Source: Actinomadura rayongensis (GTDB taxonomy: Bacteria > Actinomycetota > Actinomycetes > Streptosporangiales > Streptosporangiaceae). Taken from it: 64,000 nt of DNA. A model generated the notes under the pieces. That model saw only the letters and a list, made by a program, of their open reading frames with translations, was not told where the DNA came from and searched no databases. This document shows, one piece after another, positions 25,905-34,977 of the stretch; within the stretch, counting starts at the first letter, position 1; every line of letters begins with the position of its first letter. Both the position numbers and the translations under genes were made by a program. The DNA is taken from contig NZ_WUTW01000003.1 in NCBI RefSeq assembly GCF_009831215.1, positions 462,049 to 526,048 of the forward strand, given 5' to 3'.

Positions 25905-27707
25905 ATGCGCCGACCCGGCGGTGGCGGGGCCGCCCGTCCCGCCGCGGCCGGGACCGGCCCTCCGCAGGACGCGCCCGACGGCGCGCGCGACGACGCGCGC
26001 GCCGGCGCGTCCGGCAACGCGCCTGGCAACGCGCCCGGTGAGGCACCCGGCGACGCGTCCGGCGGCACGTCCCGCAACGCGCCCGGCGGCGCACCCGGCA
26101 ACGCGCCCGGCAACACGCTCGGCGGCGCTTCCAGCAGCGCGTCCAGCGGCGCGCCCGGCGGCACGTCCTCCAACACGCCCGGTGGCGCGTCCGGCGGCGC
26201 GCCCCGCGGCATGCCCGGCGGCGGATCCCGTGGTGCGTCCGGCGGCGACTCCGGCGGCGACTCCGGCGGCTCGTCCGGCGGCGCGGACGGCGATGCGGAG
26301 TCGGCCTGGCGGGCGCGGCGGGGACGGATCATGCGGCTGGTGCCCCGGTGGCGCCAGCCGCCGCGGATCCGGCTGCGCGTGACGCTGTCGGCGGTCCTGA
26401 TCACGGCGGTGCTGACGCTCGCCGTGTACGTCCTGCTGCTCCTGCTCATCCGGCGGCAGGAGCTCTCCGCCGTGGACCGCGAACTCGGCCAGGAGTCCAG
26501 TCGGCTCGTCGCGACCGTCCACGGCGGGCTGCCCGACGACGGCCGGATCCTCACCGGCGACTCCCAGGAACTGCTCCAGGTCATCGGCCCGGGCGGGCGG
26601 ATCGCCGCCGCCAACGAGGAGATGATCGGCGAGCCGCCGGTCGCGTTCCCGCCGCCCGGCCCGACCGAGGAGCGCCGGATCGGCACGGCGTGCGGGATCT
26701 CCGCGCCGGGCGGCCACTGCTTCCGGGTGTTCGTCCGGCGGGCGGTGACGGCGCACGGCGAGTTCTTCGCCTACGCGCTGCTGCCCGCGCCGGGCCTCGT
26801 CCCGCGTCCCGGCGAGGCGGCGGTGCTCGCGATCGGGATCCCGCTGGTCACCGGGCTGATCGGCGCCGGGACGTGGCGGGCGGCGGGCCGGACGCTGCGC
26901 CCGGTGGACGAGATCCGCGCGGACCTGGACGAGATCACCGCGTCCGACCTGCAGCGCCGGGTGCCCGTCCCGCCGCGCGACGACGAGATCTCGCGGCTGG
27001 CCGCGTCGGTGAACGCGACGCTGGACCGGCTGGAGGCGGCGGTGGCGCGGCAGCGCGGCTTCGTGTCGGACGTGTCGCACGAGCTGCGCAGCCCCCTCGC
27101 CGGGCTGCGCACCGAGCTGGAGGTGGCGCTGGCCGATCCGGACGCGTCCGACGTCCGGGAGACGCTGGACGCGACGCTGCGCAGCGCCGACCGGCTCCAG
27201 GCCGTGGTGGAGGACCTGCTGGCGCTGGCGCGGCTGGACTCCTCCGACCGCGGCCCGGACGAGCCCGTCGAGCTGCACGGCCTCGCCGACCAGGAGGTGC
27301 TGCGGCGCCCGCGCCGGTCGCGGATCATCGTGCCCGACGGCGACCCGGTGACGGTGCGGGGATCGCCGCGCGACCTCGCCCGCCTGCTCACCAACCTCAT
27401 CGACAACGCCGACCGGCACGCCGCGTCCGAGGTGATCGTGCGGATCGGGACGCTGCCCGGCGGCTACGCGGTCGTCGAGGTGGTGGACGACGGCACCGGC
27501 ATCCCCCCGGAGGACCGCGAGCGGATCTTCGAGCGGTTCACCCGGCTGGCCGAGGGGCAGCACCGCGACGCGGGCGGCACCGGGCTCGGGCTCGCCATCG
27601 CGCGGGACATCGCGGCGGCGCACCAGGGCTCGCTCGTGCTGCAGGATCGCTCGGACGGCCAGGAGGGCGCCCGCTTTGTCCTGCTACTTCCCATGCAAGC
27701 GGAATAA
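25905..27707 (+). CDS. Sensor histidine kinase with long low-complexity N-terminus
   Basis: 600 residues from the ATG at 25905; an alternative ATG at 26331, preceded by GGACGG, would drop the first 142 residues, which are almost only Gly/Ala/Ser/Pro/Asn repeats. From 26331 the protein is ordinary: a first membrane helix (VLITAVLTLAVYVLLLLLI), an extracellular domain with one Cys pair, a second helix, HAMP, the H-box VSHELRSPLAGL and the ATPase boxes NLIDNADRHA, VVDDGTGIP and GTGLGLAI. It should autophosphorylate and signal to an OmpR-type regulator; the only one nearby is at 28.0–28.7 kb on the other strand. I think the shorter form may be the real one. Confidence 0.8.
   Translation: MRRPGGGGAARPAAAGTGPPQDAPDGARDDARAGASGNAPGNAPGEAPGDASGGTSRNAPGGAPGNAPGNTLGGASSSASSGAPGGTSSNTPGGASGGAPRGMPGGGSRGASGGDSGGDSGGSSGGADGDAESAWRARRGRIMRLVPRWRQPPRIRLRVTLSAVLITAVLTLAVYVLLLLLIRRQELSAVDRELGQESSRLVATVHGGLPDDGRILTGDSQELLQVIGPGGRIAAANEEMIGEPPVAFPPPGPTEERRIGTACGISAPGGHCFRVFVRRAVTAHGEFFAYALLPAPGLVPRPGEAAVLAIGIPLVTGLIGAGTWRAAGRTLRPVDEIRADLDEITASDLQRRVPVPPRDDEISRLAASVNATLDRLEAAVARQRGFVSDVSHELRSPLAGLRTELEVALADPDASDVRETLDATLRSADRLQAVVEDLLALARLDSSDRGPDEPVELHGLADQEVLRRPRRSRIIVPDGDPVTVRGSPRDLARLLTNLIDNADRHAASEVIVRIGTLPGGYAVVEVVDDGTGIPPEDRERIFERFTRLAEGQHRDAGGTGLGLAIARDIAAAHQGSLVLQDRSDGQEGARFVLLLPMQAE
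25940..26290 (+). repeat. Degenerate GC-rich tandem repeats at the kinase N-terminus
   Basis: Units related to GGCAACGCGCCC and GGCGGCACGTCC recur in frame, encoding G-N-A-P, G-G-A-P, G-G-T-S and later G-G-D-S motifs, with no other sequence between them. Period is 9–15 bp. Confidence 0.8.
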
Positions 27708-27779
27708 TCATTGCTCGCGTGGACACACTGACGGCGTTCTCGTCCGCCGACCCGGCGGACCGCCACCGGGAGGTGTGCC

Positions 27780-27977
27780 ATGCGCGCCGGAAGCGTCGTC
27801 CTCATCATCTGGCTCGTCATCGGCGGGTTCGCCGCGGCGCAGCGCCACTACTTCGACGACGCCGACACGAGCTGCGCGGACTTCGGGACGCTCACGCTGA
27901 CGATCGTCGCCGGGCCGCTGAACTACTTCGGCGTGAACCCGAAGGTCCACTGCGAGACGCCGCAGCCCAGCAAGTGA
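27780..27977 (+). CDS. Small single-pass membrane or secreted protein
   Basis: 65 residues. GAGGTG precedes the ATG at 27780. One N-terminal hydrophobic helix (VVLIIWLVIGGFAAA) and then a short external tail of about 45 residues with two cysteines (TSCADFG and KVHCET), which may form a disulphide. It lies between the kinase and the convergent response regulator. I recognise the type as a short conserved actinomycete hypothetical but know no function. Confidence 0.65.
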   Translation: MRAGSVVLIIWLVIGGFAAAQRHYFDDADTSCADFGTLTLTIVAGPLNYFGVNPKVHCETPQPSK

Positions 27978-27981
27978 CGCG

Positions 27982-28668
27982 TCACGCCTCGAAGCGGTAG
28001 CCGCGCCCGCGCAGCGTGGTGATCGACGTCGGGTCGGCGCCGTGCTCGGCGAGCTTGCGGCGCAGCGCCGAGATGTGGACGTCGAGCGTCTTGGTCGGGC
28101 CGAACCAGTGGACGTCCCACACCCGGTCGATCAGGGCCTCGCGCGTCACGACCTCGCCCGCGCTGGCCGCCAGGCACGCCAGCAGGTCGAACTCCTTCGG
28201 CCGCAGCCGGATCTCGGTGCCGTGGAAGCTCGCGCGCCGCGCGGCGAGGTCCAGCGTGAGGCCGCCGCGCGTCAGGAACCGCTCCTCCGCGCGGGCCGCG
28301 CCGCTGCGCCGCAGGTGGGCGCGCAGCCGGGCCATCAGCTCGGTCAGCCGGAACGGCTTGGTCAGGTAGTCGTCGGCGCCCGCGTCCAGCGCCACGACGA
28401 CCTCGAACTCGCGGGTGCGGGCGGTGAGGACGACGATGACGGTGTCGGCGAGCAGACCGCGGAGCTTGCGGCACAGCGTGACGCCGTCCATGTCGGGCAG
28501 GCCGAGGTCGAGCAGGATCAGGTCCGGCGGACGCTCGGCGGCGCGGGCCAGCGCGTCGGCGCCGTCGGGCGCCCACTCGGCCGTGTAGCCCTGGGCGCCG
28601 AGGGCCTCGGCCAGCTCGGTGCCGATGACGTCGTCGTCCTCGACGACGAGCAGCCGTCCCGCCGTCAT
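27982..28668 (-). CDS. OmpR/PhoB-type response regulator
   Basis: 228 residues. Receiver domain: acidic pair in VVEDDDVIG, phospho-acceptor aspartate in LILLDLGLPDMDG (about residue 52), switch Thr in VVLTART and Lys in DDYLTKPF. Winged-helix DNA-binding domain from about residue 130: RLRPKEFDLLACLA and a C-terminal TLRGRGYRFEA. It is divergent from the histidine kinase at 28802, which is probably its cognate partner; the kinase at 25.9 kb may also use it. Confidence 0.93.
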   Translation of the reverse strand: MTAGRLLVVEDDDVIGTELAEALGAQGYTAEWAPDGADALARAAERPPDLILLDLGLPDMDGVTLCRKLRGLLADTVIVVLTARTREFEVVVALDAGADDYLTKPFRLTELMARLRAHLRRSGAARAEERFLTRGGLTLDLAARRASFHGTEIRLRPKEFDLLACLAASAGEVVTREALIDRVWDVHWFGPTKTLDVHISALRRKLAEHGADPTSITTLRGRGYRFEA

Positions 28669-28801
28669 GGCGTGCCTCCCCCCGGAAGATCCGGACGTTC
28701 GTCAGCCTATCCCCGGGCAGGTGAGCGGCCGGTTAACGCGGCGCTCACCCCGGCGCGCCCGGTTATTCTCGGTGCGGCCTGCCGGAAAGGCGTGGAAGCG
28801 C

Positions 28802-30082
28802 ATGGAACGTCCTCCTGGAACGCCGCTGCGGCGGCGGCTCCTCGTCACGATCGCGGGGATCACGGCGGTGGCGGTGGCGCTGCTGATCGTCCCGCTGGCC
28901 GTGGCCGTCCAGCTCCTGTACCGGGCCGAGGCGGTGGCGACGCTGGAGCGCGACGCGGCGCGGGTCGCGGCGGGCGCGGGCAACGGCACCGCCCCGGCCG
29001 CGCGCGAGCTGAGCCCGCATCTCGTCGTCGGGATCTACCGAACGGACGGCGTCCGCGTCGCCGGTGCGGGACCGGCCGTGTCGCACGTCGCCGCCGCCGC
29101 GCGGGACGGGCGCTCGCACGAGGCCGCCGAGGGGCGCGCGCTCGCGGTGACGACGCCGGTCCCCTCGCGCGGCGGTCCCGGGCAGGTCGTGCGGGTCGCG
29201 CTGCCCGCCGCGACCGTGCACGCCAGGACGGTCCGGACGTGGCTGCTCATGGGCGCGTTCGCGCTGGTCATCGTGGGGCTGGCGGCCGGGGTCGCGTGGA
29301 ACCAGTCGCGGCGGCTGGCGCGTCCGCTGGAACGGCTGACGCGCGCCGCGCAGGCGCTCGGGGACGGCGACTTCACCGTGCGCGCCGACCCGTCCGGGCT
29401 GCGCGAGGCGGACGCGGCGGGCCGCGCGCTGGAGGTCACCGCGCGGCGGCTCGGGTCGATGCTGGAGCGCGAGCGGGCGTTCAGCGCGGACGTCTCGCAC
29501 CAGCTCCGCACCCCGCTCACCGGGCTGCTGCTCGGGCTGGAGTCGGCGCTGGAGCGGCCCGGCGCGGACCTGCGCTCGGCCGCGCGGACGGCCGTGCGGC
29601 GCGGCGAGCGGATGCGCGACATCATCGACGACCTGCTGCTGCTCGCCCGCGACGCCGGGCCCGACCGCGCGCCGCTGGACGTGCCCGCGCTGCTGGACGA
29701 GCTGCGCGCCCGCTGGGAGGGGCTGCCGCTGGCGACGGTCGTGCACGGGCCGCTGCCGACCGTCCATGTGAAGACCTCGGCGCTGCGGCAGATCCTGGAC
29801 GTCCTCGTGGACAACGCGCGCGAGCACGGCGGCGGGCGGATCACCGTGGAGGCCAGCGACATCGGCGGCGGGCTCGCGTTCGACGTCGCCGACGAGGGGC
29901 CGGGCGTCACCGATCCGGAGGACGAGATCTTCACGCGGCGCAGCGCGTCCGGCAACGGCCACGGGATCGGGCTGGCGCTCGCGCGCTCGCTCGCCGAGGC
30001 CGAGGGCGGGCGGCTCGTGCTCCGCCGGCCCGCGCCGCCGATCTTCACCCTGCTGCTGCCGGCGACGCGCGACCTGCACTGA
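28802..30082 (+). CDS. Sensor histidine kinase (probable partner of the divergent regulator)
   Basis: 426 residues from the ATG at 28802. Two membrane helices (about residues 13–38 and 140–162) bracket a ~100-residue sensor domain; then HAMP (RPLERLTRAAQALGDGDF), the phosphorylated histidine in DVSHQLRTPLTG and ATPase boxes VLVDNAREHG, VADEGPGV and NGHGIGLALARSLAE. The F-box is weak, as in many actinomycete kinases. The spacer to the regulator gene (28669–28801) should hold both promoters. A GC hairpin follows the stop. Confidence 0.92.
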   Translation: MERPPGTPLRRRLLVTIAGITAVAVALLIVPLAVAVQLLYRAEAVATLERDAARVAAGAGNGTAPAARELSPHLVVGIYRTDGVRVAGAGPAVSHVAAAARDGRSHEAAEGRALAVTTPVPSRGGPGQVVRVALPAATVHARTVRTWLLMGAFALVIVGLAAGVAWNQSRRLARPLERLTRAAQALGDGDFTVRADPSGLREADAAGRALEVTARRLGSMLERERAFSADVSHQLRTPLTGLLLGLESALERPGADLRSAARTAVRRGERMRDIIDDLLLLARDAGPDRAPLDVPALLDELRARWEGLPLATVVHGPLPTVHVKTSALRQILDVLVDNAREHGGGRITVEASDIGGGLAFDVADEGPGVTDPEDEIFTRRSASGNGHGIGLALARSLAEAEGGRLVLRRPAPPIFTLLLPATRDLH

Positions 30083-30083
30083 T

Positions 30084-30103
30084 CCGGGGCGCACGCGCCC
30101 CGG
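30084..30103 (+). terminator. Hairpin directly after the histidine kinase stop
   Basis: CCGGGGCGC, two bases, GCGCCCCGG: a perfect 9-bp stem two bases after the stop codon. No T run follows. The remainder of the 394-bp spacer up to 30476 holds the GACCGG repeats and the dyad listed next; no gene is evident in it. Confidence 0.55.
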
Positions 30104-30287
30104 CCCCCGTCGCGGGGCGCGGCGCACGGACGGGCCGCCGTCTCCGCCCGGCTCCCAACCCCAGAAAGCAGCCCGGAGGTGTCGGGGCGGCCCGTCCGTC
30201 CGCCGGACACGCTAATCGACGGCGCATAAGTGCCGGATCAGCACAAGGTAAGCACCGCATTTACCCCGGTGCGCCCGGCGGGCGGCC

Positions 30288-30371
30288 GACCGGACCAGTC
30301 CAGCGTGCGGACCGGACCAGTGGCGATTTGAATAACGGTTGGAAATCGGACCTTGAACCGGTCCGGACCGG
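30288..30371 (+). promoter_or_regulatory. Repeated GACCGGACC elements upstream of the sugar importer
   Basis: GACCGGACCAGT occurs at 30288–30299 and again at 30310–30321, 22 bp (two helical turns) apart. A perfect 14-bp palindrome, CCGGTCCGGACCGG, follows at 30358–30371. All share the GGACCGG core, so they look like sites for one transcription factor. No regulator gene is adjacent. Confidence 0.5.
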
Positions 30372-30435
30372 CTCTTAGGTTCGGGGAACACGCCGGGTCC
30401 CGGTGGGGTGGGCCGGGGCAGGGAAAGGGGATATC

Positions 30436-30460
30436 GCGGGACACGTCCAGCGTGTCCCGC
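30436..30460 (+). promoter_or_regulatory. Perfect 10-bp dyad just upstream of the sugar-binding protein gene
   Basis: GCGGGACACG, loop TCCAG, CGTGTCCCGC. It ends 16 bp before the start codon at 30477, so it could be a repressor operator near the transcription start or a hairpin in the leader next to the ribosome binding site (GAAGGCGGAA). Confidence 0.55.
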
Positions 30461-30476
30461 AGTGAAGGCGGAACAG

Positions 30477-31724
30477 ATGAAAAAGCAGTTCATCGGCGTC
30501 GTGGCGGCGGGTCTGAGCGTGGCCCTCGCCGCCGCCGGGTGCGGCAAGGGAAGCGCTTCGGGCGATGATTCGGACGGTAAGACGATCCGTTTCGTCGCCG
30601 CGATCTACGACGACAACACCAAGGGTTACTGGGACGCCCTCATCAAGGATTTCCAGGCGAAGAACCCGGGCTACAAGGTCGCGCTCGAAATGGTCGACTG
30701 GGCGCAGATGGACCGCAAGGTGCAGACCTATGTCCAGACCAAGCAGACGCCGGACGTCCTCAACTACAACGCCTTCTCCGACTTCGCCCGCGACGGGCTG
30801 ATCTACAAGGCGTCCGAGGTCGTCTCGCCGCAGGTGCTCGGCGACTTCACGCCGACGTTCGTCGCGCAGGCGCAGTACCAGGGGCAGCAGTACGGGCTGC
30901 CGTTCATCTCCAGCGCCCGCCTGCTGTTCTACAACAAGGACCTGTTCGCCAAGGCGGGCCTCGGCGGACCGCCCGCGACGTGGGACGACGTCAAGAAGGA
31001 CGCGCAGAAGATCAAGGCCGCGGGCGCCACCGGGTACGGGCTGCCGCTCGGCCCCGAGGAGGCGCAGGCCGAGTTCTACTCCTGGGCGATGAACAACGGC
31101 GGCGGCTGGGTGGACGCGTCCGGGAAATGGGCGATCGACCAGCCCGCGAACGTCGCCACGCTGACCTATCTGCGCGACCTCACCAAGTCGGGCGTCACGC
31201 AGCCGAACCCGGAGACCACCGACCGCGCGAAGGTGTTCAACCAGTTCGCGCAGGGCCGGATCGGGATGGCGATCGGCGGACCGTTCACCAAGGCCGGATT
31301 CATCGACCCGGTGAACAAGAACCTGAACTTCGGCGTGGCGCCGCTGCCGAGCAGGGACGGCAAGGAGCACAACACGCTCGGCGTGATGGACGTCCTCGCG
31401 GCGTTCAAGAAGAACGGCGGCAAGAACCGCGAGGCGGTCCGCCGCTTCCTCGACTTCTTCTACACCGCGCAGAACACGTCGAAGTTCCTCAAGTTGGAGG
31501 GCTTCCTGCCGGTCACGAAATCGGCCGGGGAGGCGCTCAGCTCCGACCCTTACATGAAGCAGTTCGTGGACGCGCTCCCGACGTCGAAGTTCGCTCCCAC
31601 GAGCAATCCCGCCTGGTCCGCCGTGGCCGGGGCGGTGAAGCAGGATCTCGGCTCGGCCGTGTCCGGCGGCGACCCGAAGCAGGTCCTGTCCGGCATCCAG
31701 CGGACCGCCGAGAAGGCCGGCTGA
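30477..31724 (+). CDS. ABC sugar transporter substrate-binding lipoprotein
   Basis: 415 residues from the ATG at 30477. Lipoprotein signal: MKKQFIGVVAAGLSVALAAA followed by GC, giving the lipid-anchored cysteine. The mature protein has the family 1 solute-binding pattern of maltose/trehalose/oligosaccharide receptors: DFQAKNPGYKVALEMVDW, LPFISSARLLFYNKDLFAKA, and a C-terminal PYMKQFVDALPTSKFAP. The next two genes encode the permeases. The sugar is not determined. The upstream region has several dyads, consistent with sugar-responsive control. Confidence 0.92.
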   Translation: MKKQFIGVVAAGLSVALAAAGCGKGSASGDDSDGKTIRFVAAIYDDNTKGYWDALIKDFQAKNPGYKVALEMVDWAQMDRKVQTYVQTKQTPDVLNYNAFSDFARDGLIYKASEVVSPQVLGDFTPTFVAQAQYQGQQYGLPFISSARLLFYNKDLFAKAGLGGPPATWDDVKKDAQKIKAAGATGYGLPLGPEEAQAEFYSWAMNNGGGWVDASGKWAIDQPANVATLTYLRDLTKSGVTQPNPETTDRAKVFNQFAQGRIGMAIGGPFTKAGFIDPVNKNLNFGVAPLPSRDGKEHNTLGVMDVLAAFKKNGGKNREAVRRFLDFFYTAQNTSKFLKLEGFLPVTKSAGEALSSDPYMKQFVDALPTSKFAPTSNPAWSAVAGAVKQDLGSAVSGGDPKQVLSGIQRTAEKAG

Positions 31725-32657
31725 GTGGACGGCGTCACGAAGGCGGGCCGGGGCGCGTCGTCCCGGCCCGCCCGGCTCCCCGGGCTCCGCCGCGCGCTCG
31801 CGCCGCTGCCGTGGCTCGCGCCGTCGCTGCTGCTCGTCGGCGCGGTGGTGCTGTGGCCGGTCGTGGAGATGGTCCGGACGTCGCTGCTGGACATCAGCTC
31901 GTCCGGCACGACGCTCGGCGGCGCGGGGACGTCCAACTACACCGACCTGTTCGACGAGCCGGACCTGTGGCCGGTGCTCGGCCGGACGCTGCTGTGGGTC
32001 GCCGGCGTGGTCGTCGCGGCGACCGTGCTGTCGCTCGCGCTCGGCCAGCTCCTGCACGCGCGGTTCCCCGGCCGCCGCGCCGTGCGGTGGGCGGTGATCG
32101 TCCCGTGGGCGGCGTCGGTGCTGATGACGGCGCTGATCTGGCGGTGGATGCTCGACAACGACTCCGGCGTGATCAACCGCGTGCTGCTCGACCTGGGCGT
32201 CCTGGACAAGCCGGTCAACTGGCTGGCGCATCCCGCGCAGGCGCTGCTGTGGATGATGGGCGTCGCGGTGTTCGTGACGCTGCCGTTCACCTCGTTCGTC
32301 ATCCTCGCCGGACTGCAGAGCATTCCGGACGACGTCTACGAGGCGGCCCGGGTGGACGGCGCGTCCGCCTGGACGACCTATTTCCGCATCACGCTGCCGC
32401 TGCTGCGCCCGTCCCTGCTCATCGGGACGATCGTGAACGTCATCAACGTGTTCAACAATTTCCCGATCATCTGGTCGATGACGCAGGGCGGCCCCGGGCA
32501 CGCCACCGACATCACCACCACGTTCACCTACAAGATCGCGTTCTTCGACAAGCACGTCGGCGAATCGGCGGCGATGGCCGTGGTGAACTTCCTGCTCATC
32601 CTGCTGATGGTGCTGCTGTATCTGCGCGCCGTCCGGCGTCCGGGGGCGAGGGCATGA
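31725..32657 (+). CDS. Sugar ABC transporter permease, MalF type
   Basis: 310 residues, GTG start immediately after the receptor stop. Six membrane helices, after a ~30-residue basic head. The EAA coupling loop reads YEAARVDGASAWTTYFRITLP and the preceding LAGLQSIPDDV is typical. It pairs with the next gene product. A motif NNFPIIWSMTQGGPGHATD near the end is a MalF-family mark. Confidence 0.92.
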   Translation: MDGVTKAGRGASSRPARLPGLRRALAPLPWLAPSLLLVGAVVLWPVVEMVRTSLLDISSSGTTLGGAGTSNYTDLFDEPDLWPVLGRTLLWVAGVVVAATVLSLALGQLLHARFPGRRAVRWAVIVPWAASVLMTALIWRWMLDNDSGVINRVLLDLGVLDKPVNWLAHPAQALLWMMGVAVFVTLPFTSFVILAGLQSIPDDVYEAARVDGASAWTTYFRITLPLLRPSLLIGTIVNVINVFNNFPIIWSMTQGGPGHATDITTTFTYKIAFFDKHVGESAAMAVVNFLLILLMVLLYLRAVRRPGARA

Positions 32658-33478
32658 ACAAGCGTTTCCGCGTCGCGCTGCTGGCCGGTGTGGGCTGGCT
32701 CGTCGCGCTGTTCTTCCTGCTGCCTTACGTCGAGATGCTGCTGACGGCGCTGAAGCCGGAACGGGAGCTGACGCGCTCGCCGGGCGGCTATCTCCCGTCG
32801 CACTGGCAGTGGTCGAATTTCACCGACGTCTGGTCGGCCGCGCCCCTTCTCACCAATCTGCGGGTGTCGCTGATCGTGGCGGGCGGGGCGACGGCGCTGA
32901 CGCTGGCGTGCGCGCTCCCCGCCGCGTACTACGCCGCGCGCAACCGGTTCCAGGGGCGCGGCGCGTTCCTGCTGCTGGTGCTCGTCACGCAGATGTTCGC
33001 GCCGACCGCGCTCGTCATCGGCGTCTACCGGGAAATGGTCGCGCTGAACCTCACCGACACGCTGGAGGCGCTGATCCTCGTCAACGCGGCGTTCAATCTG
33101 CCGTTCTGCGTGTGGATCCTGCACGGCTCGTTCAGCGCCGTCCCGAAAGAGCTGGAGGAGGCCGCGTTCCTGGACGGCGCCGGACGCATCGGCGCCCTTT
33201 TCCGCGTGACGCTCCCGGTTTCGCTGCCCGGCGTCGTGACGGCCGTCGTCTACACGTTCATCACGGCGTGGAACGAGTACATCGTGGCGCTCACGGTGTC
33301 GGTCTCGGACAACAGGAAGCCGCTGACGGTCGCCGTCCCGTCGTTCGTCACGCAGTACCAGGAGCACTGGCAGTACCTCTTCGCGACGTCGCTCATCGCG
33401 ATCGTCCCGGTGGTGCTGCTGTTCGCGCTGGTCGAGCGGTACCTGATCGGCGGGCTGACCGCCGGGTCGGTGAAGTGA
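32654..33478 (+). CDS. Sugar ABC transporter permease, MalG type
   Basis: 274 residues from the ATG at 32654, overlapping the previous stop by ATGA. Six helices. The EAA loop is ELEEAAFLDGAGRIGALFRV followed by TLPVSLPGVV; TAWNEYIVALT is the conserved MalG block. No ATPase gene is in the operon, which is normal for actinomycete sugar importers that share the MsiK ATPase encoded elsewhere. A 13-bp stem terminator follows. Confidence 0.92.
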   Translation: MNKRFRVALLAGVGWLVALFFLLPYVEMLLTALKPERELTRSPGGYLPSHWQWSNFTDVWSAAPLLTNLRVSLIVAGGATALTLACALPAAYYAARNRFQGRGAFLLLVLVTQMFAPTALVIGVYREMVALNLTDTLEALILVNAAFNLPFCVWILHGSFSAVPKELEEAAFLDGAGRIGALFRVTLPVSLPGVVTAVVYTFITAWNEYIVALTVSVSDNRKPLTVAVPSFVTQYQEHWQYLFATSLIAIVPVVLLFALVERYLIGGLTAGSVK

Positions 33479-33479
33479 C

Positions 33480-33513
33480 CCCGGGCCGCGCCCCGCGCCG
33501 GGCGCGGCCCGGG
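33480..33513. terminator. Bidirectional terminator between the sugar importer and ferredoxin genes
   Basis: A perfect 13-bp stem, CCCGGGCCGCGCC with GGCGCGGCCCGGG and an 8-base loop, in the 39-bp gap between two convergent genes. It starts two bases after the permease stop. Confidence 0.75.
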
Positions 33514-33517
33514 ACGC

Positions 33518-33703
33518 TCAGCCGGTGACCCGCACCGCGCCCGACGGGCACAGGTTCGCGGCGGTGCGCGCCGCGTCCTCGTCCGCCGGGGCGGGCAGCA
33601 GGACGGTGACGAGCCCGTCGTCGTCCTGGTCGAACACCTCCGGGGCGGAGAGCGCGCACAGGCCCGCTCCGACGCAGACCGTCCGGTCGGCGGTGACCCG
33701 CAT
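33518..33703 (-). CDS. Ferredoxin, 3Fe-4S type, P450 electron donor
   Basis: 61 residues. Cluster ligands CVGAGLC and a later CPSGA give three usable cysteines with Ala at the usual second cysteine position (CxxAxxC...C), the 3Fe-4S pattern of P450-linked ferredoxins of the SoyB/Fas2 type. The start ATG overlaps the P450 stop (TGATG), so the two are translationally coupled. It should pass electrons from a ferredoxin reductase, not encoded here, to the P450. Confidence 0.93.
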   Translation of the reverse strand: MRVTADRTVCVGAGLCALSAPEVFDQDDDGLVTVLLPAPADEDAARTAANLCPSGAVRVTG

Positions 33704-34893
33704 CAGGCCCCCCAGGTGATCGGCAGCGCGTTCACGCCCTGGATGGTCGTCGGGCCGCGCTGCGGCAGTTCGTCGCGCGGCACCTCGAGCCGCAGCGTCG
33801 GCACCCGCCTGATCAGCGCCGACAGTGCGATCTGGAGTTCGAGCCGCGCGAGGTTCTGGCCGAGGCACTGGTGGACGCCGTACCCGAACGCCAGGTGGTG
33901 GCGCGCGGAGCGGTGGACGTCCAGGACGTCGGGGTCGGCGAACACGTCCCCGTCCCGGTTGACCAGCGAGTTGGGGATGACGACGCCCTCCCCCGCGCGG
34001 ATCGTCCGGCCGCCGATCTCGATGTCCTCCCGCGCGATGCGGATGCCCGCGATGTCGGCGATGGACAGGTAGCGGAGCAGTTCCTCCACGGCCGCCGGCA
34101 TGAGGTCGGGGTCGTCGCGCAGTGCGGCCATCTGGTCGGGATGGTCGAGCAGCGCGATGACGCTCAGCGCGATCATCGACGCGGTCGTCTCGTGGCCCGC
34201 GACCAGCAGCAGGATCGCCGACGACACGAGGTCGTCGGTGTCGGGCGGATCGTCGGCGGCGGCCAGGCGGCCGAGCAGCCCGGCCCGCCGCTCCGGGTCC
34301 TCGATGAGGGCGCGCAGGTACGCCGCCAGTTCGTCGCGCGCCGCGACCGAGACGTCCGGGTCGTCGGACCGCAGCAGGCGGCGGCTCGCGTCCTGAAAGA
34401 ACGCGTGGTCGTCGTACGGGACGCCGAGCAGCCGGCAGATGACCATCGAAGGGACCGGGAGCGCGAAGTCCTCCACCAGGTCGGCGGGCGGCCCGGCGGC
34501 GAGCATCCGGTCCAGGAACTCCGCGACGATCGCCTCGATCTCGGCGCGCATCCCGGCGACGCGGCGGACGGTGAAGTCGGGGATGAGCGGCCGGCGCCGG
34601 GCGCCGTGGTCGGGCGGGTCCAGGCCGATGAACGCCGGGGGCCGCAGCCGGAACGCCTCGAACCGCCGCGACAGCGCGGGGAAGCCGTCGCGCCTGCGGT
34701 CGGACGAGAGCCGCGGGTCGGCGAGCAGTTTCCGCGCGTCGTCGTAGTGCGGGACGAGCCACGCGGCGCGCCCGTCGTAGAGGGTGACCCGGACGAGCGG
34801 CTCGTCACGGGGAAGCGTCCGGTAGCCGGGCGGGGGGTCGTAGGGGCACGTGCGTGCCTGGGGATACGGAGGCGGGGTGAACGTGTCGGTCAT
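33703..34893 (-). CDS. Cytochrome P450, CYP105-like
   Basis: 396 residues from the ATG at 34893, after GAGGGATGCG; the ATG at 34920 is less likely. Haem-binding loop AFGYGVHQCLGQNLARLEL with the axial cysteine, I-helix oxygen motif VAGHETTASM, ExxR in EELLRYL. The HQCLGQ form is typical of CYP105, a family of broad xenobiotic and secondary-metabolite monooxygenases. The ferredoxin follows. The upstream methyltransferase and aminotransferase genes could belong to one small pathway, but nothing in the sequence proves it. Confidence 0.92.
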   Translation of the reverse strand: MTDTFTPPPYPQARTCPYDPPPGYRTLPRDEPLVRVTLYDGRAAWLVPHYDDARKLLADPRLSSDRRRDGFPALSRRFEAFRLRPPAFIGLDPPDHGARRRPLIPDFTVRRVAGMRAEIEAIVAEFLDRMLAAGPPADLVEDFALPVPSMVICRLLGVPYDDHAFFQDASRRLLRSDDPDVSVAARDELAAYLRALIEDPERRAGLLGRLAAADDPPDTDDLVSSAILLLVAGHETTASMIALSVIALLDHPDQMAALRDDPDLMPAAVEELLRYLSIADIAGIRIAREDIEIGGRTIRAGEGVVIPNSLVNRDGDVFADPDVLDVHRSARHHLAFGYGVHQCLGQNLARLELQIALSALIRRVPTLRLEVPRDELPQRGPTTIQGVNALPITWGA

Positions 34894-34977
34894 CGCATCC
34901 CTCGCTCGTCGGTGGAGCACGAGGTGGTCTTGACAACGACCGTAAGCTTCTCCGACTCCGGGGGCAATGCCCCATCG

